A stretch of DNA of 5,452 bases from NCBI RefSeq assembly GCF_934295145.1, contig NZ_CAKRAS010000097.1, positions 1-5,452 on the forward strand, read 5' to 3'. The notes under the pieces were generated by a model. The model did no database searches, was not told where the DNA came from, and saw nothing but the letters and a program-made list of their open reading frames with translations. Below, piece by piece: positions 1 through 5,450 of this stretch (position 1 is its first letter; every line of letters begins with the position of its first letter). Position numbers and translations under genes: made by a program. The DNA is from an uncultured Eubacterium sp. GTDB taxonomy: Bacteria > Bacillota > Clostridia > Lachnospirales > Lachnospiraceae.

Positions 1-74
1 TTGATACCTGCTGTTCCAAAAGCAAGACCTGCTACAAAAAGACCAACTTTTCCTGCATTAAATTTTTTGAACAT
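1..74 (-). CDS. DUF6110-like small protein, N-terminus only (runs off the window)
   Basis: Only the first 24 codons are present; the gene continues beyond the left edge. The visible N-terminus begins MFKKFNAGKVGLFVAG and continues with LAFGTAGI, a short basic start followed by a Gly/Ala-rich hydrophobic stretch that could be a membrane anchor. This matches my memory of the DUF6110 family, small clostridial proteins of unknown function whose genes often precede heavy-metal P-type ATPases; that is recall, not a search result. The ATG start is well supported by a GGAGG at 84-88 with a 9-base gap, and by a good promoter (116-143). The gene lies downstream of glgB on the same strand, 168 bases away, but with its own promoter. 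No function can be read from the visible part, and an unrelated small membrane protein is possible. Confidence 0.7.
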   Translation of the reverse strand, partial: MFKKFNAGKVGLFVAGLAFGTAGI

Positions 75-115
75 AATATTTTTCCTCCATTTGCGTGTTT
101 TAATGTTTATCTTTT

Positions 116-143
116 ATTATAGCATCGCAATATGATATTTCAA
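116..143 (-). promoter_or_regulatory. Promoter of the DUF6110-like gene, extended -10
   Basis: Read on the minus strand, a -35 box TTGAAA (143-138, 5 of 6 consensus) is followed after 16 bases by a perfect -10 box TATAAT (121-116). The -10 is preceded by TGC, giving the extended TGnTATAAT form. Transcription would start near 109, leaving about 35 bases of leader before the ATG at 74. It lies between the glgB stop and the small gene, so that gene need not depend on glgB read-through. I see no convincing stem plus T-run terminator for glgB in 75-242, which is simply AT-rich. Confidence 0.65.
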
Positions 144-147
144 ATAT
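135..147. repeat. 13-base palindrome over the -35 box, possible operator
   Basis: The sequence ATATTT-C-AAATAT is a perfect inverted repeat around one central base. It covers the -35 box (138-143) of the promoter for the DUF6110-like gene, where a bound repressor would block RNA polymerase. AT-only palindromes arise easily by chance in this base composition, so the position is more suggestive than the sequence. Confidence 0.3.
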
Positions 148-242
148 TTTTCTCTTATTGATATATTTTTTCATTAGTTATCAGTTAATTTCCGCTAATT
201 TTTGCATGGTTAGACACAATTCACGAGCATTAGTATCTCTTT

Positions 243-2036
243 TTACTCTTCTATCTGATAAAAGCGTGCACTGTATGCCGGCAACGCTATGGAAACTGTT
301 CCCTTTTTCACAAGCAAATCTTTCTGATATTCCGGATGTGCTTTTTTCATCTCAGCATCATCACTGCTGCAGATTAGTTTTAATTTCTTTGCCTCAGAAA
401 TATTCATCGTGTATTCCTGCTCTTTTGCATTTCCAAAATGGAACACTGCGACGATCCGCTCCTTTTTGCTCTTCCGTTCAAAGGCATAAATACATTTTTC
501 TTCCTGATGGCAGTCGATCCACTGGAATCCCACCTGTGCATGATCAGCCTCCCAGAAAGCAGAATGTTTCTCGTACACCTCATTCAGTTTCATCATAAAG
601 CGATGAAATTCTCTGTGTTTCGGGAATTTTAAAATATCCCAGTCCTGCTGACGCTTCTCATCCCACTCCCGGAACTGTCCAATTTCATTTCCCATAAAAT
701 TCAGTTTTTTGCCCGGATGTGCATACATATACATATACATTGCCCGCGCCTGAGGAAATTTTTCTTCATAATCTCCGCTCATTTTCTGAATAATGGTTGC
801 CTTTCCGTGCACCACCTCATCATGAGACAATGGCAGCACATACGCTTCATTATAATAATACATCATGGAAAATGTCAGCTTATGATAGTTCTCAGAGCGA
901 TACTCCGGAGCTGTACGGAAATAATTCAGCGTATCATTCATCCAGCCCATATCCCATTTGTAATCAAAACCAAGACCGCCCTCATAAACGGATCTGGTCA
1001 CGCCCGGATAAGAGGAAGAATCCTCTGCCATCAACATGGCTGTCGGGAAACGGTCTTTTAATCCCTGATTCATATTCTGAATAAAGGAAACTGCCAGGTT
1101 GTTCACTCCTCTTGCCTCATTTCCCTGCCAGTAGATCAGGTTGCTCACAGCATCCATGCGCAGACCGTCAAAATGATATTCTGCCAGCCAGTACGCTGCC
1201 GCAGACTGCAGGAAACTTCGCACTTCTCCTCTTGAATGCATGAAATTGCAGCTTCCCCACTCGCTGTATCCCACATCCTGATTCGGATATTCATACAATG
1301 CCGAACCGTCATAATTCCACAGTGCATAGGTATCCACCGCAAAATGCACCGGAACAAAATCCATCAACACACCGATTTTATGCTTATGACATGCATTGAT
1401 AAAATACCGCAGATCATCCGGCGTTCCGTAGCGGGAGGTCGGCGCAAAAAAACCGGTATTCTGATACCCCCAGGATTCATCACACGGATGCTCACTCAGC
1501 GGCATCAGCTCCACATAATTATATCCATTTTCATTCAGATACGGAATCAGTAGGTCTGCCATTTCCCGGTAAGTATACCAGCCTTCCGGATCCGCATCAT
1601 CTTTCTTTTTCCAGGAACCAAAGTGGATCTCATAAATATTCAACGGTGCATCTTTCTGTACCGACCGCTTTTTCATCCATTCCGCATCCGTAAAATGATA
1701 ATCAGTCGTATCATAAATAATGGATGCATTGTTCGGGCGCAGTTCCGAATAAAAACCATAAGGGTCGCAATGATCGATACAACTTCCATCTGCCCCGTAA
1801 ATCTTATATTTATACATCATGCCTTTCTCGGCATTTTCCACATAACATTCCCAGAAATTGCCATCGTGTACTTTCTGCATCGGTGTCTCCTGCCACTCAT
1901 TAAACTCACCGATCAGAGAAATTCTATGTGCATTCGGTGCAAAAGTCCGAAATACTGTCCCTTTTTTACAAGCATGTGCCCCAAGAAAATGATATGCTTC
2001 AAATTCTTTTCCCGTATAAAATCCATAAAAATCCAT
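243..2036 (-). CDS. glgB: 1,4-alpha-glucan branching enzyme
   Basis: This 597-residue enzyme cuts alpha-1,4 glucan chains and rejoins the fragments through alpha-1,6 bonds, making the branches of glycogen in the cytoplasm. An N-terminal CBM48-type beta domain (about residues 10-105) carries FRTFAPNAHRISLIGEFNEW. It is followed by a GH13 barrel (about 120-460) and a C-terminal beta domain (about 500-595). Catalytic residues are visible: nucleophile D295 in GLRMDAVS, acid/base E338 in MLMAEDSS, and D406 in LPLSHDEVVHG. GH13 region I reads DFVPVHF (226-232) rather than the DWVPGHF of many GlgBs. At about 600 residues it lacks the extra N-terminal domain of the 728-residue E. coli enzyme, which is usual for gut clostridia. 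The start is the ATG at 2036, with GAGGGAG 7 bases upstream; a GTG two codons earlier is only one base from that site. No other glycogen gene is visible nearby. Confidence 0.96.
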   Translation of the reverse strand: MDFYGFYTGKEFEAYHFLGAHACKKGTVFRTFAPNAHRISLIGEFNEWQETPMQKVHDGNFWECYVENAEKGMMYKYKIYGADGSCIDHCDPYGFYSELRPNNASIIYDTTDYHFTDAEWMKKRSVQKDAPLNIYEIHFGSWKKKDDADPEGWYTYREMADLLIPYLNENGYNYVELMPLSEHPCDESWGYQNTGFFAPTSRYGTPDDLRYFINACHKHKIGVLMDFVPVHFAVDTYALWNYDGSALYEYPNQDVGYSEWGSCNFMHSRGEVRSFLQSAAAYWLAEYHFDGLRMDAVSNLIYWQGNEARGVNNLAVSFIQNMNQGLKDRFPTAMLMAEDSSSYPGVTRSVYEGGLGFDYKWDMGWMNDTLNYFRTAPEYRSENYHKLTFSMMYYYNEAYVLPLSHDEVVHGKATIIQKMSGDYEEKFPQARAMYMYMYAHPGKKLNFMGNEIGQFREWDEKRQQDWDILKFPKHREFHRFMMKLNEVYEKHSAFWEADHAQVGFQWIDCHQEEKCIYAFERKSKKERIVAVFHFGNAKEQEYTMNISEAKKLKLICSSDDAEMKKAHPEYQKDLLVKKGTVSIALPAYSARFYQIEE

Positions 2037-2043
2037 ATGCACT

Positions 2044-2050
2044 CTCCCTC
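2044..2050 (-). promoter_or_regulatory. Ribosome binding site deciding the glgB start
   Basis: GAGGGAG on the minus strand lies 7 bases before ATG (2036) and only 1 base before an in-frame GTG (2042). The spacing favours the ATG, so the protein begins MDFYGFYTG. Confidence 0.8.
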
Positions 2051-2086
2051 ATTAATCAACTATGGTTGTTTTTCTCTGCTAATTCT

Positions 2087-2098
2087 ATTATAATTATA
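2087..2098 (-). promoter_or_regulatory. Tandem TATAAT boxes, probable glgB promoter
   Basis: Two perfect TATAAT hexamers lie back to back on the minus strand (2098-2093 and 2092-2087), about 50-60 bases before the glgB ATG. Neither has a good -35 box at 16-18 bases: the best for the upstream copy is TGTTCA (3 of 6). A weaker alternative, TTGGAA (2137-2132) with TATGTT (2113-2108) and an 18-base gap, lies further upstream. The weak -35 suggests either help from an activator or low activity; this is inference. Confidence 0.5.
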
Positions 2099-2129
2099 AA
2101 TAACGAAAACATACTTGAACAGAAACAGC

Positions 2130-2178
2130 TTTTCCAATCCGTCGGAAAACCAACGTTTTTCGATAATTGTCGAAAAAC
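2130..2178. repeat. Cluster of palindromes with three related half-sites, candidate repressor operator
   Basis: The core is a perfect 9-bp inverted repeat: GTTTTTCGA (2155-2163) and TCGAAAAAC (2170-2178) separated by TAATTG. A third copy of the half-site with one change, TCGGAAAAC (2142-2150), lies just to the left and forms a second near-palindrome with the central copy across a 4-base gap. A further inverted pair, TTTTCC (2130-2135) and GGAAAA (2144-2149), overlaps it. The cluster lies between divergent glgB and the TetR-family gene, and its right arm falls in the expected -35 zone of the regulator's probable promoter. TetR-family proteins usually bind palindromes in their own divergent intergenic region, which makes autoregulation the simplest reading. 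Binding is not shown. Confidence 0.55.
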
Positions 2179-2195
2179 TCAACTGCAAGAACATT

Positions 2196-2201
2196 TATAA
2201 A
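2196..2201 (+). promoter_or_regulatory. Possible -10 box of the TetR-family gene
   Basis: TATAAA on the plus strand would start transcription near 2208, giving a leader of roughly 78 bases. No good -35 box exists at 16-18 bases; that zone is occupied by the right arm of the palindrome at 2155-2178. This is the best candidate between the palindromes and the gene, but it is weak. Confidence 0.3.
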
Positions 2202-2220
2202 AAAATGAACGCAGGTTGCA

Positions 2221-2245
2221 AAAGCGGATTGCGAATGTCCGCTTT
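2221..2245. repeat. Perfect 8-bp stem-loop in the regulator's probable leader
   Basis: AAAGCGGA (2221-2228) and TCCGCTTT (2238-2245) pair perfectly around a 9-base loop, 40 bases before the TetR-family ATG. On the plus strand the stem is followed by a broken T-rich stretch (ACTTTTACT), too poor for a standard intrinsic terminator. It could be a DNA palindrome bound by a protein, a weak attenuator, or an mRNA-stabilising hairpin. The spacing of 15 bases between stem midpoint arms would also suit a dimeric regulator. Confidence 0.45.
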
Positions 2246-2285
2246 ACTTTTACTAACAGCATTAGCCAATAAATGAGGGATTATT

Positions 2286-2816
2286 ATGGATATCAGAATA
2301 GAAAAAACAAAAACAGCCATTCACAATACGTTTCTGGAATTACGTTCCAAAAAGCCATTAGAAAAAATCACGATCAAAGAATTGTGTGAAAAGGCACAGA
2401 TCAACAAATCTACCTTTTACTCTCATTATAAAGATATTTACGATCTGAGTGATCAGTTAGAAACAGAAGTTGTCACTTCCGTTATAGAGGCAATCCCAAA
2501 CCCGGAAAACTGCCTGGAAGATCCGGCAGCTCTGGCAAAAAACATGTTTCTCGGCTATCTCTCACGGGATGCCATCATCCGCATTTTATTTTCCGGAACC
2601 AGAGCCGGGGAACTGGTGCGCAAAGTAGAATATCAGTTAAAAAAAATCCTGTTTGAAGCTCATCCGGAGTACAAACAGGATCCATCCGTCAATGTCGTGC
2701 TGTCTTACACGGTTTATGGCGGTTATTATGCATTTTTCGAAAACAGACAATACGGAGATGCGGCCGTGGTTGATATCATCAGCCAGATTTCCTCCGGGGC
2801 AATGAAACTGTTATGA
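2286..2816 (+). CDS. TetR/AcrR-family transcriptional regulator
   Basis: This 176-residue protein is probably a dimeric DNA-binding repressor released by a small ligand. The N-terminal helix-turn-helix domain is clear: residues 1-27 give the first helices, and ITIKELCEKAQINKSTFY (28-45) followed by SHYKDIYDL is the typical TetR recognition region. The remaining 120 or so residues should form the helical ligand-binding and dimerisation domain; its sequence does not identify the ligand. Length is slightly short but normal for the family. The start ATG has GAGGGA (2275-2280) 5 bases upstream. It is transcribed away from glgB and towards lgt. Palindromes at 2141-2178 and 2221-2245 upstream are plausible operators for autoregulation. 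Candidate targets are itself, glgB, or the nearby MATE pump, since TetR proteins often control exporters; the lgt gene lies between, which weakens that link. Confidence 0.9.
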   Translation: MDIRIEKTKTAIHNTFLELRSKKPLEKITIKELCEKAQINKSTFYSHYKDIYDLSDQLETEVVTSVIEAIPNPENCLEDPAALAKNMFLGYLSRDAIIRILFSGTRAGELVRKVEYQLKKILFEAHPEYKQDPSVNVVLSYTVYGGYYAFFENRQYGDAAVVDIISQISSGAMKLL

Positions 2817-2849
2817 TTTCGTTATTATGATTTGGGTTTCAAAACACTC

Positions 2850-2865
2850 AAAACGTGATAACACG
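2850..2865 (-). terminator. Weak possible terminator of lgt
   Basis: Read on the minus strand, a 4-bp GC-containing stem (CGTG, loop TTAT, CACG) is followed by TTTT, 18 bases after the lgt stop. The stem is short and the T-run small, so this is at best a weak terminator. On the plus strand there is no T-run after the stem, so it does not explain how the TetR-family transcript ends. Nothing else in 2817-2882 looks like a terminator. Confidence 0.25.
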
Positions 2866-2882
2866 GATTGTTCCAGTTCTAT

Positions 2883-3650
2883 CTAAATGTACATCATATC
2901 TTCTCTGTCCGCAGCTCGTTTGTTGCGGACAAAAAGTCCAATCGATACGATCATAAATACGATTGAAATCAGCTGCGCTGTTGTCAGTCCGAGAAATCCG
3001 CCTTGCTCATTGGTACGCAGAAACTCCACACAGAATCTTCCGATTCCGTAAAGCATCAGATACAATGCTCCTACATCGCCAGTGTGACGCATTTTTCCAC
3101 TCATGCGAATCAGAAGAAATGCTATCACAAAATCACCTGCGGATGAGAATAGCTGCGTCGGAATTAAAGGTACGCCTGCCGGCGCAAAACAACCTTCCGG
3201 AAATACAATTCCAATTGGAAGACTTGTCTCCTTACCATAGCAACAACCTGCAAAAAAGCATCCCAGTCGTCCAAAAGCCTGCGCCAGTGAAACAGATGGT
3301 GCGAGCAGATCAAAATATTCAAAGAACCGAATGTCTTTTATCTTACAATAAATGAGTGCTGATACCACACCGAAAATAATTCCACCGTATACAACAAATC
3401 CAGAAGAACCAAGTACACTCAATGGATCTGTCAGAAACTGTTTCCAACTCAAAATTACGAAAAAACCTTTTGCGCCTAAAAATCCCATCACTACGCATAG
3501 AATTGCCAGATCCAACACTGACTCCGCTTTCATCCCCATACGTTTTGCCCTGTAATAGCCCATTAATACACATAAAATAACTCCGATAGCAATCATCACA
3601 CCATAAGTATGAACCGTGAACTTGCCAATGGAAAATAAATCAACTCTCAT
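2883..3650 (-). CDS. lgt: Prolipoprotein diacylglyceryl transferase
   Basis: This 255-residue integral membrane enzyme transfers diacylglycerol from phosphatidylglycerol to the lipobox cysteine of prelipoproteins, the first step of lipoprotein maturation. Family features are visible: HTYG (14-17) near the first membrane segment, GFVVYGGIIFG (84-94), the signature GRLGCFFAGCCYG (127-139) whose arginine (R128) matches essential R143 of E. coli, PTQLF (164-168), and YGIGRFCVEFLR (201-212). About seven hydrophobic segments fit the family fold. YGG at 88-90 replaces the HGG of proteobacterial Lgt, and the signature is cysteine-rich; both are, as I recall, common in clostridia. The ATG at 3650 is preferred: the longer frame opening at a TTG (3674) would translate the GAGGAG ribosome binding site itself and has no such site of its own. 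It is divergent from the MATE gene. Confidence 0.93.
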   Translation of the reverse strand: MRVDLFSIGKFTVHTYGVMIAIGVILCVLMGYYRAKRMGMKAESVLDLAILCVVMGFLGAKGFFVILSWKQFLTDPLSVLGSSGFVVYGGIIFGVVSALIYCKIKDIRFFEYFDLLAPSVSLAQAFGRLGCFFAGCCYGKETSLPIGIVFPEGCFAPAGVPLIPTQLFSSAGDFVIAFLLIRMSGKMRHTGDVGALYLMLYGIGRFCVEFLRTNEQGGFLGLTTAQLISIVFMIVSIGLFVRNKRAADREDMMYI

Positions 3651-3661
3651 TTTTTTTAATG

Positions 3662-3667
3662 CTCCTC
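3662..3667 (-). promoter_or_regulatory. Ribosome binding site deciding the lgt start
   Basis: GAGGAG on the minus strand lies 11 bases before ATG (3650). The upstream in-frame TTG at 3674 lies before this site and has no purine-rich sequence in front of it, so the ATG is the start. Confidence 0.8.
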
Positions 3668-3684
3668 TTTTCAATTTATCTTTT

Positions 3685-3713
3685 ATTCTACACTATTTTA
3701 ATCTATTTTCCAA
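3685..3713 (-). promoter_or_regulatory. Promoter of lgt
   Basis: On the minus strand, TTGGAA (3713-3708, 4 of 6) is followed after 17 bases by TAGAAT (3690-3685, 5 of 6). Transcription would start near 3678, leaving a short leader with the ribosome binding site at 3667-3662. It does not overlap the MATE promoter about 80 bases further right. Confidence 0.55.
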
Positions 3714-3794
3714 CCGCTTCTATCACTCTTTTTTATCTAAGGTGTTTTTAATATTGAATCTCTTTTTGTTTTATAGGATGTATCGTTTTTTACA

Positions 3795-3823
3795 TTGACA
3801 GTCCATTTTTGCTGTGCTAGCAT
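3795..3823 (+). promoter_or_regulatory. Strong promoter of the MATE gene, extended -10
   Basis: A perfect -35 box TTGACA (3795-3800) is followed after exactly 17 bases by TAGCAT (3818-3823, 4 of 6). A TGC directly before it gives an extended -10. Transcription would start near 3830, giving a leader of about 80 bases that contains the inverted repeat at 3839-3876. Such a near-consensus promoter would be expected to be active unless repressed. Confidence 0.7.
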
Positions 3824-3838
3824 TTTGGTTATTATACT

Positions 3839-3876
3839 GTGTCAAAGCACAAGCTCATTTTTATACAGTTTGACAC
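3839..3876. repeat. Inverted repeat between promoter and MATE gene, possible operator or leader hairpin
   Basis: GTGTCAAA (3839-3846) and TTTGACAC (3869-3876) are perfect 8-bp inverted arms separated by 22 bases. Their centres are 30 bases apart, close to three helical turns, so both arms face nearly the same side of the DNA. A second pair, ACTGT (3836-3840) and ACAGT (3865-3869), overlaps the first and cannot form at the same time in RNA. The repeat starts about 10 bases after the predicted transcription start, where a bound repressor would act as a roadblock. Alternatively it folds as a stem-loop in the mRNA leader. Confidence 0.45.
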
Positions 3877-3895
3877 TTACATCATATTTTTTATG

Positions 3896-3901
3896 AAAGG
3901 A
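3896..3901 (+). promoter_or_regulatory. Ribosome binding site of the MATE gene
   Basis: AAAGGA lies 10 bases before ATG (3912) and 4 bases before an in-frame TTG (3906). The ATG is preferred because of codon choice and the acceptable spacing. The difference is only two residues. Confidence 0.65.
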
Positions 3902-3911
3902 TCTCTTGCTT

Positions 3912-5243
3912 ATGAAAATTCAGCTTTCTGATCATTTTACATTTCCAAAACTATTACGATTTGTTTTCCCATCAATCATTATGATGATTTTCACATCCAT
4001 CTACAGTGTGGTGGATGGTCTTTTTGTATCCAATTTTGTTGGCAAAACGGCTTTTGCATCCGTTAATCTGATTATGCCATTTATCATGATTCTCGGTGCC
4101 ATCGGTTTTATGCTTGGAACCGGAGGAAATGCTATTGTCTCAAAAACTCTTGGAGAAGGGGAACCAGAACTGGCGAAAAAATATTTTTCCATGATCGTAT
4201 ACTGTACCATGATTGGTGGTATCATCGTTTCTATCGTTGGTTTTATCTTTATGCCTTCTATTACAAAACTCTTGGGGGCTAATGGCGAAATGATGGCTGG
4301 AAGCATTCTGTATGGACGCATTTCCATGATTTCGCTGACCTGCTTCATGCTGCAAAACGTTTTTCAGAGTCTGTTGGTTACTGCCGGGAAGCCAAAGCTA
4401 GGGCTACTAATTACTGTCAGTGCAGGATTAACCAATATGGTACTTGATGCCGTATTTGTTTATGGATTAAAACTCGGTGTGGCCGGTGCAGCTTGGGCCA
4501 CCGTTACATCTGAATTTGTCGGCGGTCTGACTCCGTTATTTTATTTCTTACACAAAAATAGCAGCTCTCTCCGACTTTGTAAAACAAATATCCAGCCAAA
4601 AATCATGTTCCAGACATGTACCAACGGTTCTTCTGAATTTATGACCAATATTTCCATGTCACTGGTAAACATGCTTTACAATTTCCAATTAATGCGGATT
4701 GCCGGTGAAAACGGTCTGGCCGCTTATGGCGTTATCATGTATGTAAGCTTTATTTTCTGTGCTATGTTTATCGGATACTCCGTAGGCTGTGCTCCGCTGT
4801 TTGGATACAATTATGGCGCTGAAAATCATGCTGAACTGAAAAATCTGTTTCGAAAAAGCCTTCGATTGGTAGGCATCGCAGGTGTATGTCTGACGTTATT
4901 AGCAAACCTGCTGTCTGCCCCACTGGCATCTCTGTTTGTAGGTTATGATGAAGCTTTATTTGCACTGACAGTGCATGGATTTCGAATTTATTCACTCGCC
5001 TTCTTGTTAAACGGATTTTCCATTTTTGGATCCGCATTTTTTACAGCATTAAACAACGGTCTTATATCCGCATGTATTGCGTTTTTGCGTACTTTTGCAT
5101 TTCAGGTCGTTGCAGTTATTCTGCTACCTTATCTGTTTGGAACAGATGGTATATGGTGCTCTATCGTAGTGGCTGAATCTCTGGCAATCTGCGTGACAAT
5201 TTCCTTCTTTGTGCGAAAACGACATGTCTACCACTACGCATAA
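3912..5243 (+). CDS. MATE-family multidrug/Na+ antiporter (MepA-like)
   Basis: This 443-residue membrane protein belongs to the MATE family, which exports cationic or hydrophobic compounds in exchange for Na+ or H+. It has the expected size and about 12 hydrophobic segments in two halves separated near residues 215-235. Family motifs are visible: VDGLFVSNFVG (34-44), GNAIVSKTLGEG (72-83), NMVLDAVFVYGLKLGVAGAAWAT split over 175-197, and GCAPLFGYNYGA (292-303). The sequence resembles the MepA/DinF-like branch common in clostridia; the substrate cannot be told. It has its own strong promoter (3795-3823) and a candidate operator (3839-3876), and no regulator gene directly beside it. The nearest regulator is the TetR-family gene beyond lgt. 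The palindromic element begins 35 bases after the stop codon and may end the transcript. Confidence 0.93.
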   Translation: MKIQLSDHFTFPKLLRFVFPSIIMMIFTSIYSVVDGLFVSNFVGKTAFASVNLIMPFIMILGAIGFMLGTGGNAIVSKTLGEGEPELAKKYFSMIVYCTMIGGIIVSIVGFIFMPSITKLLGANGEMMAGSILYGRISMISLTCFMLQNVFQSLLVTAGKPKLGLLITVSAGLTNMVLDAVFVYGLKLGVAGAAWATVTSEFVGGLTPLFYFLHKNSSSLRLCKTNIQPKIMFQTCTNGSSEFMTNISMSLVNMLYNFQLMRIAGENGLAAYGVIMYVSFIFCAMFIGYSVGCAPLFGYNYGAENHAELKNLFRKSLRLVGIAGVCLTLLANLLSAPLASLFVGYDEALFALTVHGFRIYSLAFLLNGFSIFGSAFFTALNNGLISACIAFLRTFAFQVVAVILLPYLFGTDGIWCSIVVAESLAICVTISFFVRKRHVYHYA

Positions 5244-5277
5244 TTCTTGTTTAGGGTAGTTTTAAAAAAGCTGGAAG

Positions 5278-5450
5278 AAAACTCCAATGCCGGCACGACT
5301 GATTTTCTATCTGCGCTGCGCCGCTTATCTCCGACCGCTTCCGCGAACTCACCAACAGCAAAAACAGCTGTTGGTTCAGACACACTCCCGCGGTCGGGCT
5401 ATGCTCGCTCCGATAACGAAAATCAGTCTACCGCCTTGCCTTGGAGTTTT
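5278..5450. repeat. GC-rich nested palindromic element, probably a dispersed intergenic repeat
   Basis: About 173 bases fold as nested inverted arms. Outer arms are AAAACTCCAA (5278-5287) and TTGGAGTTTT (5441-5450), 10 of 10 paired. Next are GACTGATTTTC (5297-5307) and GAAAATCAGTC (5418-5428), 11 of 11. Then come CCGACCGC (5331-5338) and GCGGTCGG (5390-5397), 8 of 8. The centre is a hairpin of ACCAACAGC (5351-5359) and GCTGTTGGT (5367-5375) with a 7-base loop. By hand count 5281-5400 is about 57% GC, well above the flanks. It holds no sizeable open frame. The layout fits a MITE-like or REP-like element, and could also act as a two-way terminator, since the outer arms put A-runs left and T-runs right. 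The right boundary may extend past the window, so target-site duplications cannot be checked. Confidence 0.75.
5351..5375. repeat. Central hairpin of the palindromic element
   Basis: A perfect 9-bp stem (ACCAACAGC with GCTGTTGGT) closes a 7-base A-rich loop at 5360-5366. It forms the tip of the larger nested structure. It is not followed by a T-run on either strand, so alone it is not a standard intrinsic terminator. Confidence 0.7.

Noticed and set aside
181..242. Possible intrinsic terminator just after glgB
   Set aside because: Only short AT-rich complementary stretches are present, with no GC stem followed by a T-run on the minus strand.
158..598. A 146-codon plus-strand open frame opposite the glgB end, with several similar ones at 717-1084 and 1623-2200
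   Set aside because: They are antisense or out of frame to a clearly conserved glgB, have no recognisable motifs, and lack good ribosome binding sites.
2733..2744. TTTTTCGAAAAC inside the TetR-family coding region, similar to the intergenic half-sites
   Set aside because: It lies in coding sequence and encodes part of the protein; a single short AT-rich match is weak evidence for an internal operator.
2811..2833. Direct repeat of TTATGATTT (2811-2819 and 2825-2833) at the TetR-family stop codon
   Set aside because: Nine AT-rich bases repeated once is not remarkable in this composition; probably a chance or small slippage duplication.
3870..3897. A second TTGACA (3870-3875) with TATGAA 16 bases later as an alternative MATE promoter
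   Set aside because: Transcription would start at or after the ribosome binding site, too close to the ATG; the promoter at 3795-3823 fits better.
3893..3931. A 12-codon open frame (ATG at 3893) overlapping the MATE start, possible leader peptide
   Set aside because: It has no ribosome binding site in front of it, and its first codons are the ribosome binding site of the MATE gene.
5258..5283. AGTTTT (5258-5263) pairing with AAAACT (5278-5283) as a MATE terminator
   Set aside because: The 6-bp stem is almost entirely A-T and is not followed by a T-run.
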